Positions 1 to 7,656 of a stretch of DNA of 64,000 bases are shown here, one piece after another. Each line of letters starts with the position of its first letter. Position 1 is the first letter of the stretch. The stretch is from Acidobacteriota bacterium (GTDB taxonomy: Bacteria; Acidobacteriota; Terriglobia; Terriglobales; Acidobacteriaceae). The notes below the pieces were generated by a model that was not told the DNA's origin, did not search any database, and worked only from the letters and a program-made list of their open reading frames with translations. A program made the position numbers and the translations under genes. The stretch is from NCBI GenBank assembly GCA_021779935.1, contig JAJXZT010000064.1, positions 126,461 to 190,460 of the forward strand. Reading direction: 5' to 3'.

Positions 1-2
1 CG

Positions 3-1943
3 TGGCTGGACCATCTGCGGCTGGGTTCGGTGCGCTTCAACAACGGCGGGTCCGGGTCGTTCGTTTCGCCGGACGGGCTGACCTTCACGAACCATCACGT
101 GGGGCGAGTTTGCCTGCAACAGCTTTCGACAGACAAAGTGGATTACATCAAGACCGGTTTCTACGCGAAGACGGAAGCGGAAGAAGCCAAGTGTCCTGAC
201 CTTGAACTGAACGTGCTGATGAACATCAAGGACGTGACGGCCGAGGTACACGACGCGGCGACGAAAGGCATGACCGCAGCAGAGGCGGGCAAGGCGGAAC
301 GCGAAAAGATCTCCGAGATTGAGACGAACTGCGCGAAAACAACCGGGCTGCGTTGCGACGTGGTGACGCTGTATTCGGGCGGCATGTACAACCTCTACGA
401 GTACAAGAAATACACGGACGTGCGGCTGGTGTTTGCGCCGGAAGCATCAACGGCATTCTTCGGCGGCGATCCGGACAATTTTGAATTTCCAAGGTACGAC
501 CTGGACATTACGTTCTTCCGCGTCTACGAAAACGGCAAGCCGGTGCAACTGGGCAACGACTACCTGCGCTGGGCGAAACAGGGCGTGAAGGAAGGCGACC
601 TGGTGTTCGTCTCGGGGAATCCGGGCGGCACGGACCGCACAATGACGATGGCGCAATTGGGTTTCATGCGCGATGTTTCGTATCCGTTCGCGGTGGAGTT
701 CCTGACGCATCGCGACAACCTGCTGAAGAAATTCTCGGCGGAGTCGGAAGAGAACGCGCGAGTGGCGGCGGACGACATCTTCGGAATTGAGAATTCGCTG
801 AAGGTGTATCACGGGCGGGTTCGCGGACTGGCGGACGCCAAGCTGATGGAGACAAAGCAAGCGGAAGAAGATGCGCTGCGCAAGGCCGTGGATGCAAATC
901 CCGAGCTGAAAGCGAAGTACGGCGACGCGTGGGACAAGCTGGCAGCGGTGAGCGCGGTGGAGCGGAAGCTCTATCTGCCGTATGCACTGGAAGAGCGCGG
1001 CATCGGTTTCTCAGGCGAACTGGCCGGGATAGCGCGCAACCTGGTGAGAGTGGCGGCGGAAAAAGAAAAGCCGAGCGCACTGCGAATGCGCGAATACAGC
1101 GATGCGCGGTTGCCTTCGCTGGAGCAGGGATTGTTTTCTTCGGCGCCGATTTATAAGTCGATGGAAGAGACGCTGCTGACGGATTCGCTGACGATGCTGA
1201 GGGACAAGCTGGGCGCGGAGAGCGAAGTGGTGAAGGCCGCGCTGAATGGCAAGACTCCGGCGGAAGTGGCGACGAACGCAGTGGACAATACGAAGCTGTA
1301 TGACGTGGCGTTCCGCAAGGAACTTTTCAACGGCGGAGAAAAGGCAATCGCAGAGAGCACGGACCCGATGATCGTGCTGATGCGGTCGGTTGATCCGGAA
1401 GCGCGCGCGGTCCGCAAACAGTGGCAGGACGAAGTGGAGTCGGTCGTCCGGCAGAATGCAACGCGCATTGCACAAGCGCGGTTTGCGGTGCAGGGAACGG
1501 ATTCGTATCCGGACGCGACGTTTACCCTGCGGCTGGCATATGGAACGGTAAAAGGCTACGAACAGGACGGAAAGAAGATTCCGGCGTGGACGACGATGGG
1601 CGCGACATATAAATATGCCGCGGAACACGGAGACAAAGATCCTTACAAGCTGGAGGAGACATGGGTGAAAGCGAAATCAGCAATCAATCCCAAAACGCCA
1701 TTTGACTTTGTTTCGACGGCGGACATCATCGGCGGAAACTCGGGCTCTCCCACGGTGGACAAGAACGGAAACGTGGTGGGAATCGTGTTCGACATGAACG
1801 AGCCGTCACTGGTGTGGGACTTTGCCTACGACAGCCGGCAGGGACGGTGCGTACACGTGGATTCGCGGGCGATTATCGAGGCGCTGCGGAATATCTACCA
1901 CGCGAACGGACTGGCTAATGAGCTGGAAGGAATCAAGAAGTAG
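3..1943 (+). CDS. S46 family dipeptidyl-peptidase (DPP7/DPP11-like), 5' truncated
   Basis: Serine exopeptidase that removes dipeptides from peptide N-termini in the periplasm, in the chymotrypsin-fold S46 family. The reading frame is open to the window edge, so the true start, signal peptide and first residues are missing; 646 residues are visible. The His pair of the triad is in TNHHVG (visible residues 29-33), the acidic member probably in FPRYDLDITF, and the nucleophile in GGNSGSPT (Ser580). Family members usually have NHHCGY, whereas this one has NHHVGR. The residue 18 after the nucleophile sets specificity in characterised enzymes (Gly in DPP7, Arg in DPP11); here it is Met598. A hairpin terminator follows the stop. 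The family is clear; the substrate class is not. Confidence 0.92.
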   Translation, partial: WLDHLRLGSVRFNNGGSGSFVSPDGLTFTNHHVGRVCLQQLSTDKVDYIKTGFYAKTEAEEAKCPDLELNVLMNIKDVTAEVHDAATKGMTAAEAGKAEREKISEIETNCAKTTGLRCDVVTLYSGGMYNLYEYKKYTDVRLVFAPEASTAFFGGDPDNFEFPRYDLDITFFRVYENGKPVQLGNDYLRWAKQGVKEGDLVFVSGNPGGTDRTMTMAQLGFMRDVSYPFAVEFLTHRDNLLKKFSAESEENARVAADDIFGIENSLKVYHGRVRGLADAKLMETKQAEEDALRKAVDANPELKAKYGDAWDKLAAVSAVERKLYLPYALEERGIGFSGELAGIARNLVRVAAEKEKPSALRMREYSDARLPSLEQGLFSSAPIYKSMEETLLTDSLTMLRDKLGAESEVVKAALNGKTPAEVATNAVDNTKLYDVAFRKELFNGGEKAIAESTDPMIVLMRSVDPEARAVRKQWQDEVESVVRQNATRIAQARFAVQGTDSYPDATFTLRLAYGTVKGYEQDGKKIPAWTTMGATYKYAAEHGDKDPYKLEETWVKAKSAINPKTPFDFVSTADIIGGNSGSPTVDKNGNVVGIVFDMNEPSLVWDFAYDSRQGRCVHVDSRAIIEALRNIYHANGLANELEGIKK

Positions 1944-1962
1944 AGAAACTGCGTTGCAGGGA

Positions 1963-1990
1963 AGGGCTGCCTGAGGGCGGCCCTTTTTTT
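1963..1990 (+). terminator. Rho-independent terminator after the S46 peptidase
   Basis: A 9-bp stem (AGGGCTGCC with GGCGGCCCT, one G-T pair) closes a TGAG loop and runs into seven T. It lies 20 bases after the S46 stop and before dinB, so the two genes are probably separate transcripts. Confidence 0.85.
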
Positions 1991-2047
1991 GGTGCAAGCT
2001 ACAAGTCACGAGTGGATGGCTTAGAATCTGCGAAGAGGAACCTGGAG

Positions 2048-3313
2048 ATGGAGCGTACGTACTTCCACGTCGATATGGACGCGTTTTTCGTGTCGGTGGA
2101 AGAGTTGTATGACCCGTCGCTGAAGGGCAAGCCGGTGGTGGTCGGCGGGAAGCCGAACGAGCGCGGTGTGGTGGCGGCAGCCTCGTATGCGGCGAGGAAG
2201 TTTGGCGTGCACTCGGCGATGCCACTGCGGACAGCGGCAAAGATGTGTCCGCAGGCAGTGTTCGTGGAAGGGCATCCGGAGAGGTACAGGGAATACTCGG
2301 GGCGTGTGCATACGGTGCTGGAGAAGTTTTCGCCGCTGGTGGAGATGGCATCGATCGACGAAGCGTACCTGGACATGACGGGGACGGAGCGCCTGCACGG
2401 GCCGGCGTTGCGCGCGGCGCATCTGCTGCATGAAACGATGAAGCGCGAGACAAACCTGAACTGCTCGATTGGAATTGCGGGGGCGCGCGTGGTGGCGAAA
2501 ATCTGCTCGGACCAGGCGAAACCGAACGGTGTGCTGTGGATTGTGCCGGGAGCGGAGGCGGCATTCCTGGCGCCGCTGGAGATTCGGCGGATGCCGGGCG
2601 TGGGTAAGGTTACAGAACAAAAGTTGCAGGAGATGGGCATTCGACTGGTGGGCGAGCTGGCGAAATGGGACGTAGAAAAAGTCCGCGAGGAGCTGGGCGA
2701 GTGGGCGGCGACACTGGCGGAAAAGGCTCGGGGGACGGACGCGGGCGGATGGTATGACACGGCAATCGGCGAGAACAGCGATGCGAAATCGATCAGCCAT
2801 GAACATACGTTTTCGCGCGACGAGGGCGATACACAGGCGCTGGAGTCGATGCTGGCGCGGCTGTCAGAGATGGTGTGCCGGAGATTGCGCGAACAGAAAT
2901 TGCACGCACGGAAGATCGAACTGAAGCTGAGGTTTGCGGACTTCACGACGATTACGCGCGGACGAACGGTGGAACATCCGACGCAACTCGATACGGAAGT
3001 GTTTGGCATCGTGCGAGAACTGTTTCGCGCGAACCGCAAGGCGGGAAGCATGATTCGGCTGCTGGGAGTGAAAGTGGCGTCGTTCGAAGACGCTCCGGCG
3101 GAACAGCTTGCCCTGCTGGACGCTGGGCGCGACGACAGGATGCGTACGGCGCTGACGACAATGGACAAGCTGCGGGATAAGTTCGGCGAGAACGCAGTGT
3201 CACTGGCGACAGGAATGAAGGCGCGGTTCCGCGAAAAGACACATGACAATCCGGCGGCGTTGCCGGGAAAGAAGAAGAGTCGCGAGTCACGAGACTCGGG
3301 TCACAAGAAATAA
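2048..3313 (+). CDS. dinB: DNA polymerase IV (Y-family translesion polymerase)
   Basis: Error-prone polymerase for bypass synthesis past damaged bases. The N-terminus has the Y-family palm motif YFHVDMDAFFVSVE (residues 4-17) and the catalytic SIDEAYLDMTG near residues 102-112, followed by the thumb helix-hairpin-helix (RRMPGVGKVTEQKLQ) and the little-finger domain. The length, 421 residues, is usual. I chose the ATG at 2048 because an AGAGGAA ribosome site lies 7 bases upstream; an in-frame ATG at 2012 has none and would add 12 unconserved residues. The last dozen residues are a Lys/Ser/Arg tail encoded by sequence of the same kind as the extragenic repeats nearby (AGTCACGAG, GTCACAAG). No LexA box is obvious. 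Confidence 0.95.
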   Translation: MERTYFHVDMDAFFVSVEELYDPSLKGKPVVVGGKPNERGVVAAASYAARKFGVHSAMPLRTAAKMCPQAVFVEGHPERYREYSGRVHTVLEKFSPLVEMASIDEAYLDMTGTERLHGPALRAAHLLHETMKRETNLNCSIGIAGARVVAKICSDQAKPNGVLWIVPGAEAAFLAPLEIRRMPGVGKVTEQKLQEMGIRLVGELAKWDVEKVREELGEWAATLAEKARGTDAGGWYDTAIGENSDAKSISHEHTFSRDEGDTQALESMLARLSEMVCRRLREQKLHARKIELKLRFADFTTITRGRTVEHPTQLDTEVFGIVRELFRANRKAGSMIRLLGVKVASFEDAPAEQLALLDAGRDDRMRTALTTMDKLRDKFGENAVSLATGMKARFREKTHDNPAALPGKKKSRESRDSGHKK

Positions 3314-3351
3314 GGACAGTTTCGAGTTTCAAGTTTCGAGTTTCGAGAAAG
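3277..3351. repeat. Extragenic repeat tract running into the dinB 3' end
   Basis: Two repeat types are adjacent. A GAGTCACGAG/GGTCACAAG-type tract covers the last codons of dinB (3277-3313). A tract built on GTTTCGA and GTTTCAA heptads then fills 3318-3351. The heptad tract recurs at 4836-4861, 6071-6086, 7481-7514 and 63761-63797, always between genes. Function unknown. Confidence 0.7.
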
Positions 3352-3367
3352 AACAAAATCAACTTCG

Positions 3368-4663
3368 TTACATGGGCAGGTCGCTGTTGGCCTTGATGGC
3401 GCGGGTCCAGACGAGCGCTTCGGAGTAAGCCTCCCAGGTGGTGGAATCCTTAAGATTCAGGTCGGCGCAAAGCTCGCGGAGGGCGGGCCAGTCGCCGCGT
3501 TCGCAGGCGACGGCGAGGCTTAGCGCCTGAGCGATGCGGTTGTCGCCTCCCTGGAGCGCGTCACGACAGGGCGCGGAGAGCGGCAGGCGCGAGAGCACGT
3601 TGGACATCGGCTGGTCGAGAATGGCGTCGATGAGCGAAAGCATACCGGCGAGGAAAAGATCAGTATCGTTCTCGCGGATTTCAGGGGCGAGGAGTTCGCA
3701 GAAGCGTCCGCGGGCGAGCGCGGTGACGAGGAGCTCCGAAGAACGGCGTCCGGCGAGCGTGACGGCGGCGACGATGGCGGTCCATTTGCGGATTTCATTC
3801 TGCCCAAGCATGGTCAAGGCGTGGCGAATGGAACGGATGGGGTAGACGCCAAAGGCGGCCGAGTTGAGATAACGGAGGAGACGATAACAAAGCGCGGGCT
3901 CCTGCTTGATGACGCGTTCGATGAAGACGACGTTGTACTCGGGCTCGAAGACGGTCTGCAGGATGCGCAGCACGTTCATCTGAAGGCATGGCAGGTCACG
4001 AGCCACGACGGTGACGGGCCGGCAGAAAAAATATCCCTGGAAATAGTGATAGCCCATGTCGAGAGCGGCCTTGAACTGGTCGTGGGTCTCGATTTTTTCG
4101 GCAACCATGGCGATGCCGCGGCGCGAATAATCGCGGGCGAGGCGCTCCTGTTGATCGGGCGTGGTGGTGCGGAAGTCGACCTTGATGATGTCGGCAAGAT
4201 CGGTGAGGGCGAGGCGCTGGTCGCCTCCCTCGAAATCGTCGAGCGCGAGAAGGTACCCGGCGCGACGGAGACGATGGCAGGCGTCGATGACCTGCTGGTC
4301 GGCGGGGACATCCTCGAGGATCTCAAGCACGGAAAGATCGCGCGGCAGGACGGTGACAAGCTCTTCGACAAGGAGGTTGCGCGTGCAATTGATGAAAGCG
4401 CGGCGGCCGTCGGTGAGGGAGTCAGTGCCGATGAGCAGCGAGGTGTCGATGGTGCTGCGAGTGGCTTCGTCGCCGTCGCCGGTCATGAACCAGGCGTCGG
4501 CACCGGCGCGGAAGAGAAGCTCGTAGCCGTAGACGCGCTCGTGGCGGTCGAGAATGGGCTGGCGCGCAACAAAGCGTACCTCACCGATTTCGCTGGTTTG
4601 GGGACCGCGGTCGGAGAGCAGCTCAAGGCGGACAGGCTGATTGGGTTCGGCGTGCAGACGCAT
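3368..4663 (-). CDS. EAL-HDOD (YuxH-type) signalling protein
   Basis: Two-domain protein of the YuxH group: an EAL domain (c-di-GMP phosphodiesterase fold) followed by an HDOD domain. EAL landmarks are YELLFR (the EAL signature itself), EILED, LALDDFEGG, IKVDF, AEKIET and FQGYFFCRP, so most metal- and substrate-binding acidic residues and the lysine are present; the usual DDFG has become DDFE. The HDOD part starts near residue 215 (LQMNVLRILQ) with the typical RLLRYLNSAAFG. I chose the ATG at 4663 (431 residues); the frame is open to 4789, but that extension is coded by low-complexity repeat sequence. Activity on c-di-GMP cannot be decided from sequence; these proteins may act by binding partners. 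Confidence 0.85.
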   Translation of the reverse strand: MRLHAEPNQPVRLELLSDRGPQTSEIGEVRFVARQPILDRHERVYGYELLFRAGADAWFMTGDGDEATRSTIDTSLLIGTDSLTDGRRAFINCTRNLLVEELVTVLPRDLSVLEILEDVPADQQVIDACHRLRRAGYLLALDDFEGGDQRLALTDLADIIKVDFRTTTPDQQERLARDYSRRGIAMVAEKIETHDQFKAALDMGYHYFQGYFFCRPVTVVARDLPCLQMNVLRILQTVFEPEYNVVFIERVIKQEPALCYRLLRYLNSAAFGVYPIRSIRHALTMLGQNEIRKWTAIVAAVTLAGRRSSELLVTALARGRFCELLAPEIRENDTDLFLAGMLSLIDAILDQPMSNVLSRLPLSAPCRDALQGGDNRIAQALSLAVACERGDWPALRELCADLNLKDSTTWEAYSEALVWTRAIKANSDLPM

Positions 4664-5021
4664 ACAGTACTGGGTTACACCTTTGTGGGGATGGTGTGGA
4701 AAAAGAGTGAGGAGTGTTTTGCGTCGGGAAACGCATACGGGACGGGGATTCAGAATGGGAAGAGGGAAGAAGCAGTCAGCCGTCAGCACTCAGCATTCAG
4801 CCAGTCGAGGGTCGGCTGCGAGCGAGCCGGGAATAGTTTCGAGTTTCAAGTTTCGAGAAAGGGCAGAAGCAAAATACGGAGGAAAGAGGTTTCGAAGGTT
4901 TCGGAAGTTGCGGAGGTTTCGAAAAGCAGAAGCTATTTTGCAGGACGGAATGAGTGGGGCGGCCCCACGGCCTCGGCAGGTAAGGCCACGAAAGCCGTGG
5001 TGGTCCTCGATGGAGCTGGGC
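4664..5021. repeat. Gene-free repeat-rich interval
   Basis: No gene seen in 358 bases. It holds three different degenerate tracts: a CAGCCGTCAGCACTCAGCATT-like octamer tract (4771-4809, echoed at 35368-35390), the GTTTCGAG heptad tract (4836-4861), and a GGTTTCGAAGGTTTCGG-type tract (4887-4925). A GC-rich block with GGCCACGAAAGCC follows. The flanking genes are both on the minus strand. Confidence 0.6.
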
Positions 5022-6017
5022 CTACACGGGGGAGGATTGAGGCTGGTGGTTGTGGAGGGAGGTGCGGGTGTAGTCGACGACGTCGGCGATGATCTGGTCG
5101 AGCGAGCGCGTTGGGTTGAAGCCGAAATACTCGCGGGCCTTGGAGATGTCCGGGACGCGGCGGTTCATGTCCTCGAAGCCGGGGGCGTAGGCCTCGGAGT
5201 AAGGGGTGTAGGTGATGGCGCTGGTGGAGCCGGTGAAGTCGATGATCTGCCGGGCAAGGCCGTTGATGGAAATTTCCGTGGTGTTGCCGAGGTTGAAGAT
5301 CTGGCCGATGGTGCGGTCGCAATTGAGGATCTGGACGAAGCCGTCAACGATGTCATGAACGTGTCCGAAGCAGCGGGATTGCTCGCCGGTACCGTAGACG
5401 GTGATGGGCTGAGTGGTGAGCGCTTGGCGCACGAATGTGGGCAGGACCATGCCGTATTGGCCAGTCTGGCGCGGGCCGACGGTGTTGAAGAGGCGGACGA
5501 TGGTGACAGGGAGGTGGCGCTCGCGGTGATAGGCGAGCGAAAGAAATTCATCGATGGCCTTGGAACAGGCGTATCCCCAGCGCGAGTTGACGGTGGGGCC
5601 GAGAACGAGGTCGTCGGTCTCAGAGAAAGGAAGCTTGGTGGATTTTCCGTAGACCTCGGAGGTGGAAGTGATGAGGACGCGCTTGTGCTTCTTGGAGGCG
5701 AGTGCGAGGACGATTTCGGAGCCAGCGACGTTGGTCTCGATGGTCTGGACAGGGAATTCGACGATGCGCTTTACGCCGACGGCAGCGGCGAGATGGATGA
5801 CGACATCGGCCATGTCGACAAGTTCGGCCATGAGATGGCGGTTGAAGATGGAATCGGCATGGAAGGTGTAAGCCGGGTGAGAGCGGAAAGAAGCGATGTT
5901 GGCGACACTGCCGGTGGAGAGATCGTCGATGGCGACGACGTGGTGATCGAGCGAAAGCAAACGTTCCGTGAGATGAGAACCGATAAAGCCTGCTCCACCG
6001 GTGATGAGGATGTGCAT
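5022..6017 (-). CDS. NAD-dependent sugar-nucleotide epimerase/dehydratase
   Basis: Extended short-chain dehydrogenase acting on a nucleotide sugar, probably for cell-surface polysaccharide. The Rossmann glycine motif is at the N-terminus (ITGGAGFIGSHL, residues 4-15). The active-site Thr/Ser region is ITSTSEVYG, the catalytic Tyr and Lys are in WGYACSK, and RLFNTVGPRQ and VYGTGEQSRCFGHVHD are the usual substrate-domain motifs. At 331 residues it has full length. It resembles UDP-glucuronate decarboxylases and GalE-like epimerases; the exact substrate is not decidable here. It stands alone among repeat tracts. Confidence 0.88.
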   Translation of the reverse strand: MHILITGGAGFIGSHLTERLLSLDHHVVAIDDLSTGSVANIASFRSHPAYTFHADSIFNRHLMAELVDMADVVIHLAAAVGVKRIVEFPVQTIETNVAGSEIVLALASKKHKRVLITSTSEVYGKSTKLPFSETDDLVLGPTVNSRWGYACSKAIDEFLSLAYHRERHLPVTIVRLFNTVGPRQTGQYGMVLPTFVRQALTTQPITVYGTGEQSRCFGHVHDIVDGFVQILNCDRTIGQIFNLGNTTEISINGLARQIIDFTGSTSAITYTPYSEAYAPGFEDMNRRVPDISKAREYFGFNPTRSLDQIIADVVDYTRTSLHNHQPQSSPV

Positions 6018-6070
6018 TCAGGGCTCCAATGATGTGCGGTCATTATAAAGGGAAGGTAGAAGAGGAAGAA

Positions 6071-6118
6071 GTTTCAAGTTTCGAGAATCCCACCTTTCGC
6101 CAAGTTCAGGATGGAGCA
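6071..6118. repeat. Heptad tract plus degenerate CCCACC palindrome
   Basis: A short GTTTCAAGTTTCGAGA tract is followed directly by CCCACCTTTCGCC and a CAGGATGG arm. This is a decayed copy of the composite seen more cleanly at 63761-63852. Confidence 0.5.
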
Positions 6119-6150
6119 CGCGAGGCAGGTGGTGGGAATAGAATGCAGAG

Positions 6151-6951
6151 ATGATTCTGAAGCGAGATGATGCGGAGATTTATTACGAAGTGAGGGGAGA
6201 GGGCCCGGACGTGGTGCTGGTGCATCCATTTCCCTCGTGCGGCGAATTCTGGGCGCCTATGGCGGAGCGGCTGGAGGCGCGGTTTCGGGTGGTGATTCCC
6301 GATTTGCGCGGACACGGGCGGTCGGGGGCGGGCGAAGGCTCGGCGACGATGCGGAAACACGCGCAGGACCTGGCAGCGCTGTGCGACGAGACGGGAGTGG
6401 GACGCGCGGCGTTTGTGGGCTGCTCGATTGGCGGATATGTGCTGTTCGAGTTCTGGCGAGAGTTTCGCGAGAGAGTGCGGGCGCTGGTGCTGTGTGACAC
6501 GAAGGCCGGGGCAGACACGGATGAGGCGAGAACGAATCGTCTGCGGATAGCGGAAGACGTGCTGCTGAAGGGGCCGGAGACGGTGATCGATGGAATGATG
6601 GAAAAGTTGCTGGGCGAGTCGACGAGAAGGAACCGCCTGGACGTGGCGCGGGCGGCGCGGGAGACGATGGCGCGGTCGACGGCGCAAGGGATTGCGGCGG
6701 TGCAGAGAGGAATGGCGGAGAGGCCGGATTCGACAAATACATTGATGACTATCGATGTTCCGGCGCTGGTGGCGGGCGGAGAGGAAGACACGCTGGCTCC
6801 GAGGGAAGAACTGGAAAAAATGGCGAGGGGGATTCACGGGGCAGAACTGAAGATGGTGGCGCAGGCGGGACACTATGCGCCGTTTGAGCAGGCTGAAGAA
6901 GTGGCCCGAATGGTACGGCAGTTTCTGGAGAAGAACGCGGGAAGGGCTTGA
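6151..6951 (+). CDS. Alpha/beta-hydrolase fold protein
   Basis: Small cytoplasmic serine hydrolase of 266 residues. The oxyanion region is VHPFPSCGEFW, strand 4 carries DLRGHGRSG, and the nucleophile elbow is GCSIGG (Ser near residue 93). The acid is probably the Asp of GGEEDTLAP and the histidine that of AGHYAPFEQ, so the triad is complete. The family includes 3-oxoadipate enol-lactonases, haloperoxidases and esterases; nothing nearby points to a pathway. The ATG at 6151 fits the conserved N-terminus although no strong ribosome site precedes it. Confidence 0.85.
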   Translation: MILKRDDAEIYYEVRGEGPDVVLVHPFPSCGEFWAPMAERLEARFRVVIPDLRGHGRSGAGEGSATMRKHAQDLAALCDETGVGRAAFVGCSIGGYVLFEFWREFRERVRALVLCDTKAGADTDEARTNRLRIAEDVLLKGPETVIDGMMEKLLGESTRRNRLDVARAARETMARSTAQGIAAVQRGMAERPDSTNTLMTIDVPALVAGGEEDTLAPREELEKMARGIHGAELKMVAQAGHYAPFEQAEEVARMVRQFLEKNAGRA

Positions 6952-6970
6952 CCGGGCGGTGCGTGAGACC

Positions 6971-7055
6971 TGAAGCTACAAGCGGTGAGCAAAATCAACA
7001 GCAAAGGCAACAACCCCACCCTGTCGCGAAAAACTTGCGACAAGGGTAGGGCACA
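6971..7055. repeat. Composite extragenic element (AAGCTACAAG + AGCAA tract + palindrome)
   Basis: The order is AAGCTACAAG, then a purine-rich AGCAAAATCAACAGC tract, then a long hairpin. One arm reads CCCACCCTGTCGC and the other GCGACAAGGGTAGGG around a short A-rich loop, ending GGGCACA. The hairpin sits just after the alpha/beta-hydrolase gene and could act as a 3' stabiliser; it is not followed by a T run. Confidence 0.6.
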
Positions 7056-7080
7056 TTGGCAGAGGAGGCTTTGAGCGGCG

Positions 7081-7467
7081 ATGGTGGACAACTATCTGAT
7101 TCCTGAAGGTACGGTGATGAAGGCGAACGGTGACGGCGAAGCGGTGGCGATCGGCGGCGCACAGAACAGGGTGTTCCTGTTGGGATTGAAGATTGCGGAA
7201 GTGGTGGAGCAGGAGTCGCTGGATGTGTCGATCTATGCCTCGGTGGATGGTCAGGCATGGGAGGCGAAGCCGGTGATGAAGTTTCCGCAACACTTCTATG
7301 CGGGCGAGAGTCCGATGCTGCTGGATTTGACGGGGCGTCCCGAGGTGAAGTGGGTGCGGGCGCACTGGGAAGTGGCGCGCTGGGGGCGCGGGTCGGAACA
7401 GCCACGCTTTGTGGCGAGTCTGAGAGTGAGGGAAGTGTCGAGAGAGGTTTTAGGTACCAGGGACTAG
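7081..7467 (+). CDS. Hypothetical protein, 128 residues
   Basis: I do not recognise this protein. It is a soluble, beta-rich-looking product with no signal peptide or membrane segment; the most distinctive stretches are NRVFLLGLKIAEVVEQESLDVSIYAS and WVRAHWEVARWGRG. A GAGGAGG ribosome site lies about 12 bases before the ATG, and purine-rich codon use matches the neighbours, so it is probably real. The last six codons (VLGTRD, then TAG) fall inside a TTAGGTACCAGGGACTAGG-type repeat, so the natural C-terminus may have been replaced by repeat sequence. Confidence 0.6.
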   Translation: MVDNYLIPEGTVMKANGDGEAVAIGGAQNRVFLLGLKIAEVVEQESLDVSIYASVDGQAWEAKPVMKFPQHFYAGESPMLLDLTGRPEVKWVRAHWEVARWGRGSEQPRFVASLRVREVSREVLGTRD

Positions 7468-7612
7468 GTGTTAGGGAAGAAGTTTCGAGTTTCAAGTTTC
7501 GAGTTTCGAGAAAAAGCATAAAGATAAGCGGCAAGTGAAGAAGTCACAAGCTACAAGCAAGAAAGCGACAGCAACAGCAACGACCCCACGCGAGCAAATT
7601 TTGGATGGGACA
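7449..7612. repeat. Stacked extragenic repeats between the hypothetical gene and aroA
   Basis: Four repeat types follow one another: a TTAGGTACCAGGGACTAGG tract (7449-7475, shared with 32918-33008), the GTTTCGAG heptad tract (7481-7514), AGTCACAAGCTACAAGCAAG (7546-7562), and an AGCAACAGCAACGACCCCAC block (7563-7595). It shows the modular order of these elements in one place. Confidence 0.65.
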
Positions 7613-7656
7613 CCCGACAAAGTGTTTCCATTAATAAAGGCCCGGTAAGGATTGGA

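Noticed and set aside
3318-3351. CRISPR-like array in the TTTCGAG tracts
   Set aside because: The repeats are seven bases long, contiguous and without spacers; no cas genes are present.
4641-6032. 463-residue plus-strand frame across repeats and the epimerase gene
   Set aside because: It starts in repeat sequence and then mirrors the epimerase on the opposite strand; no ribosome site or domain.
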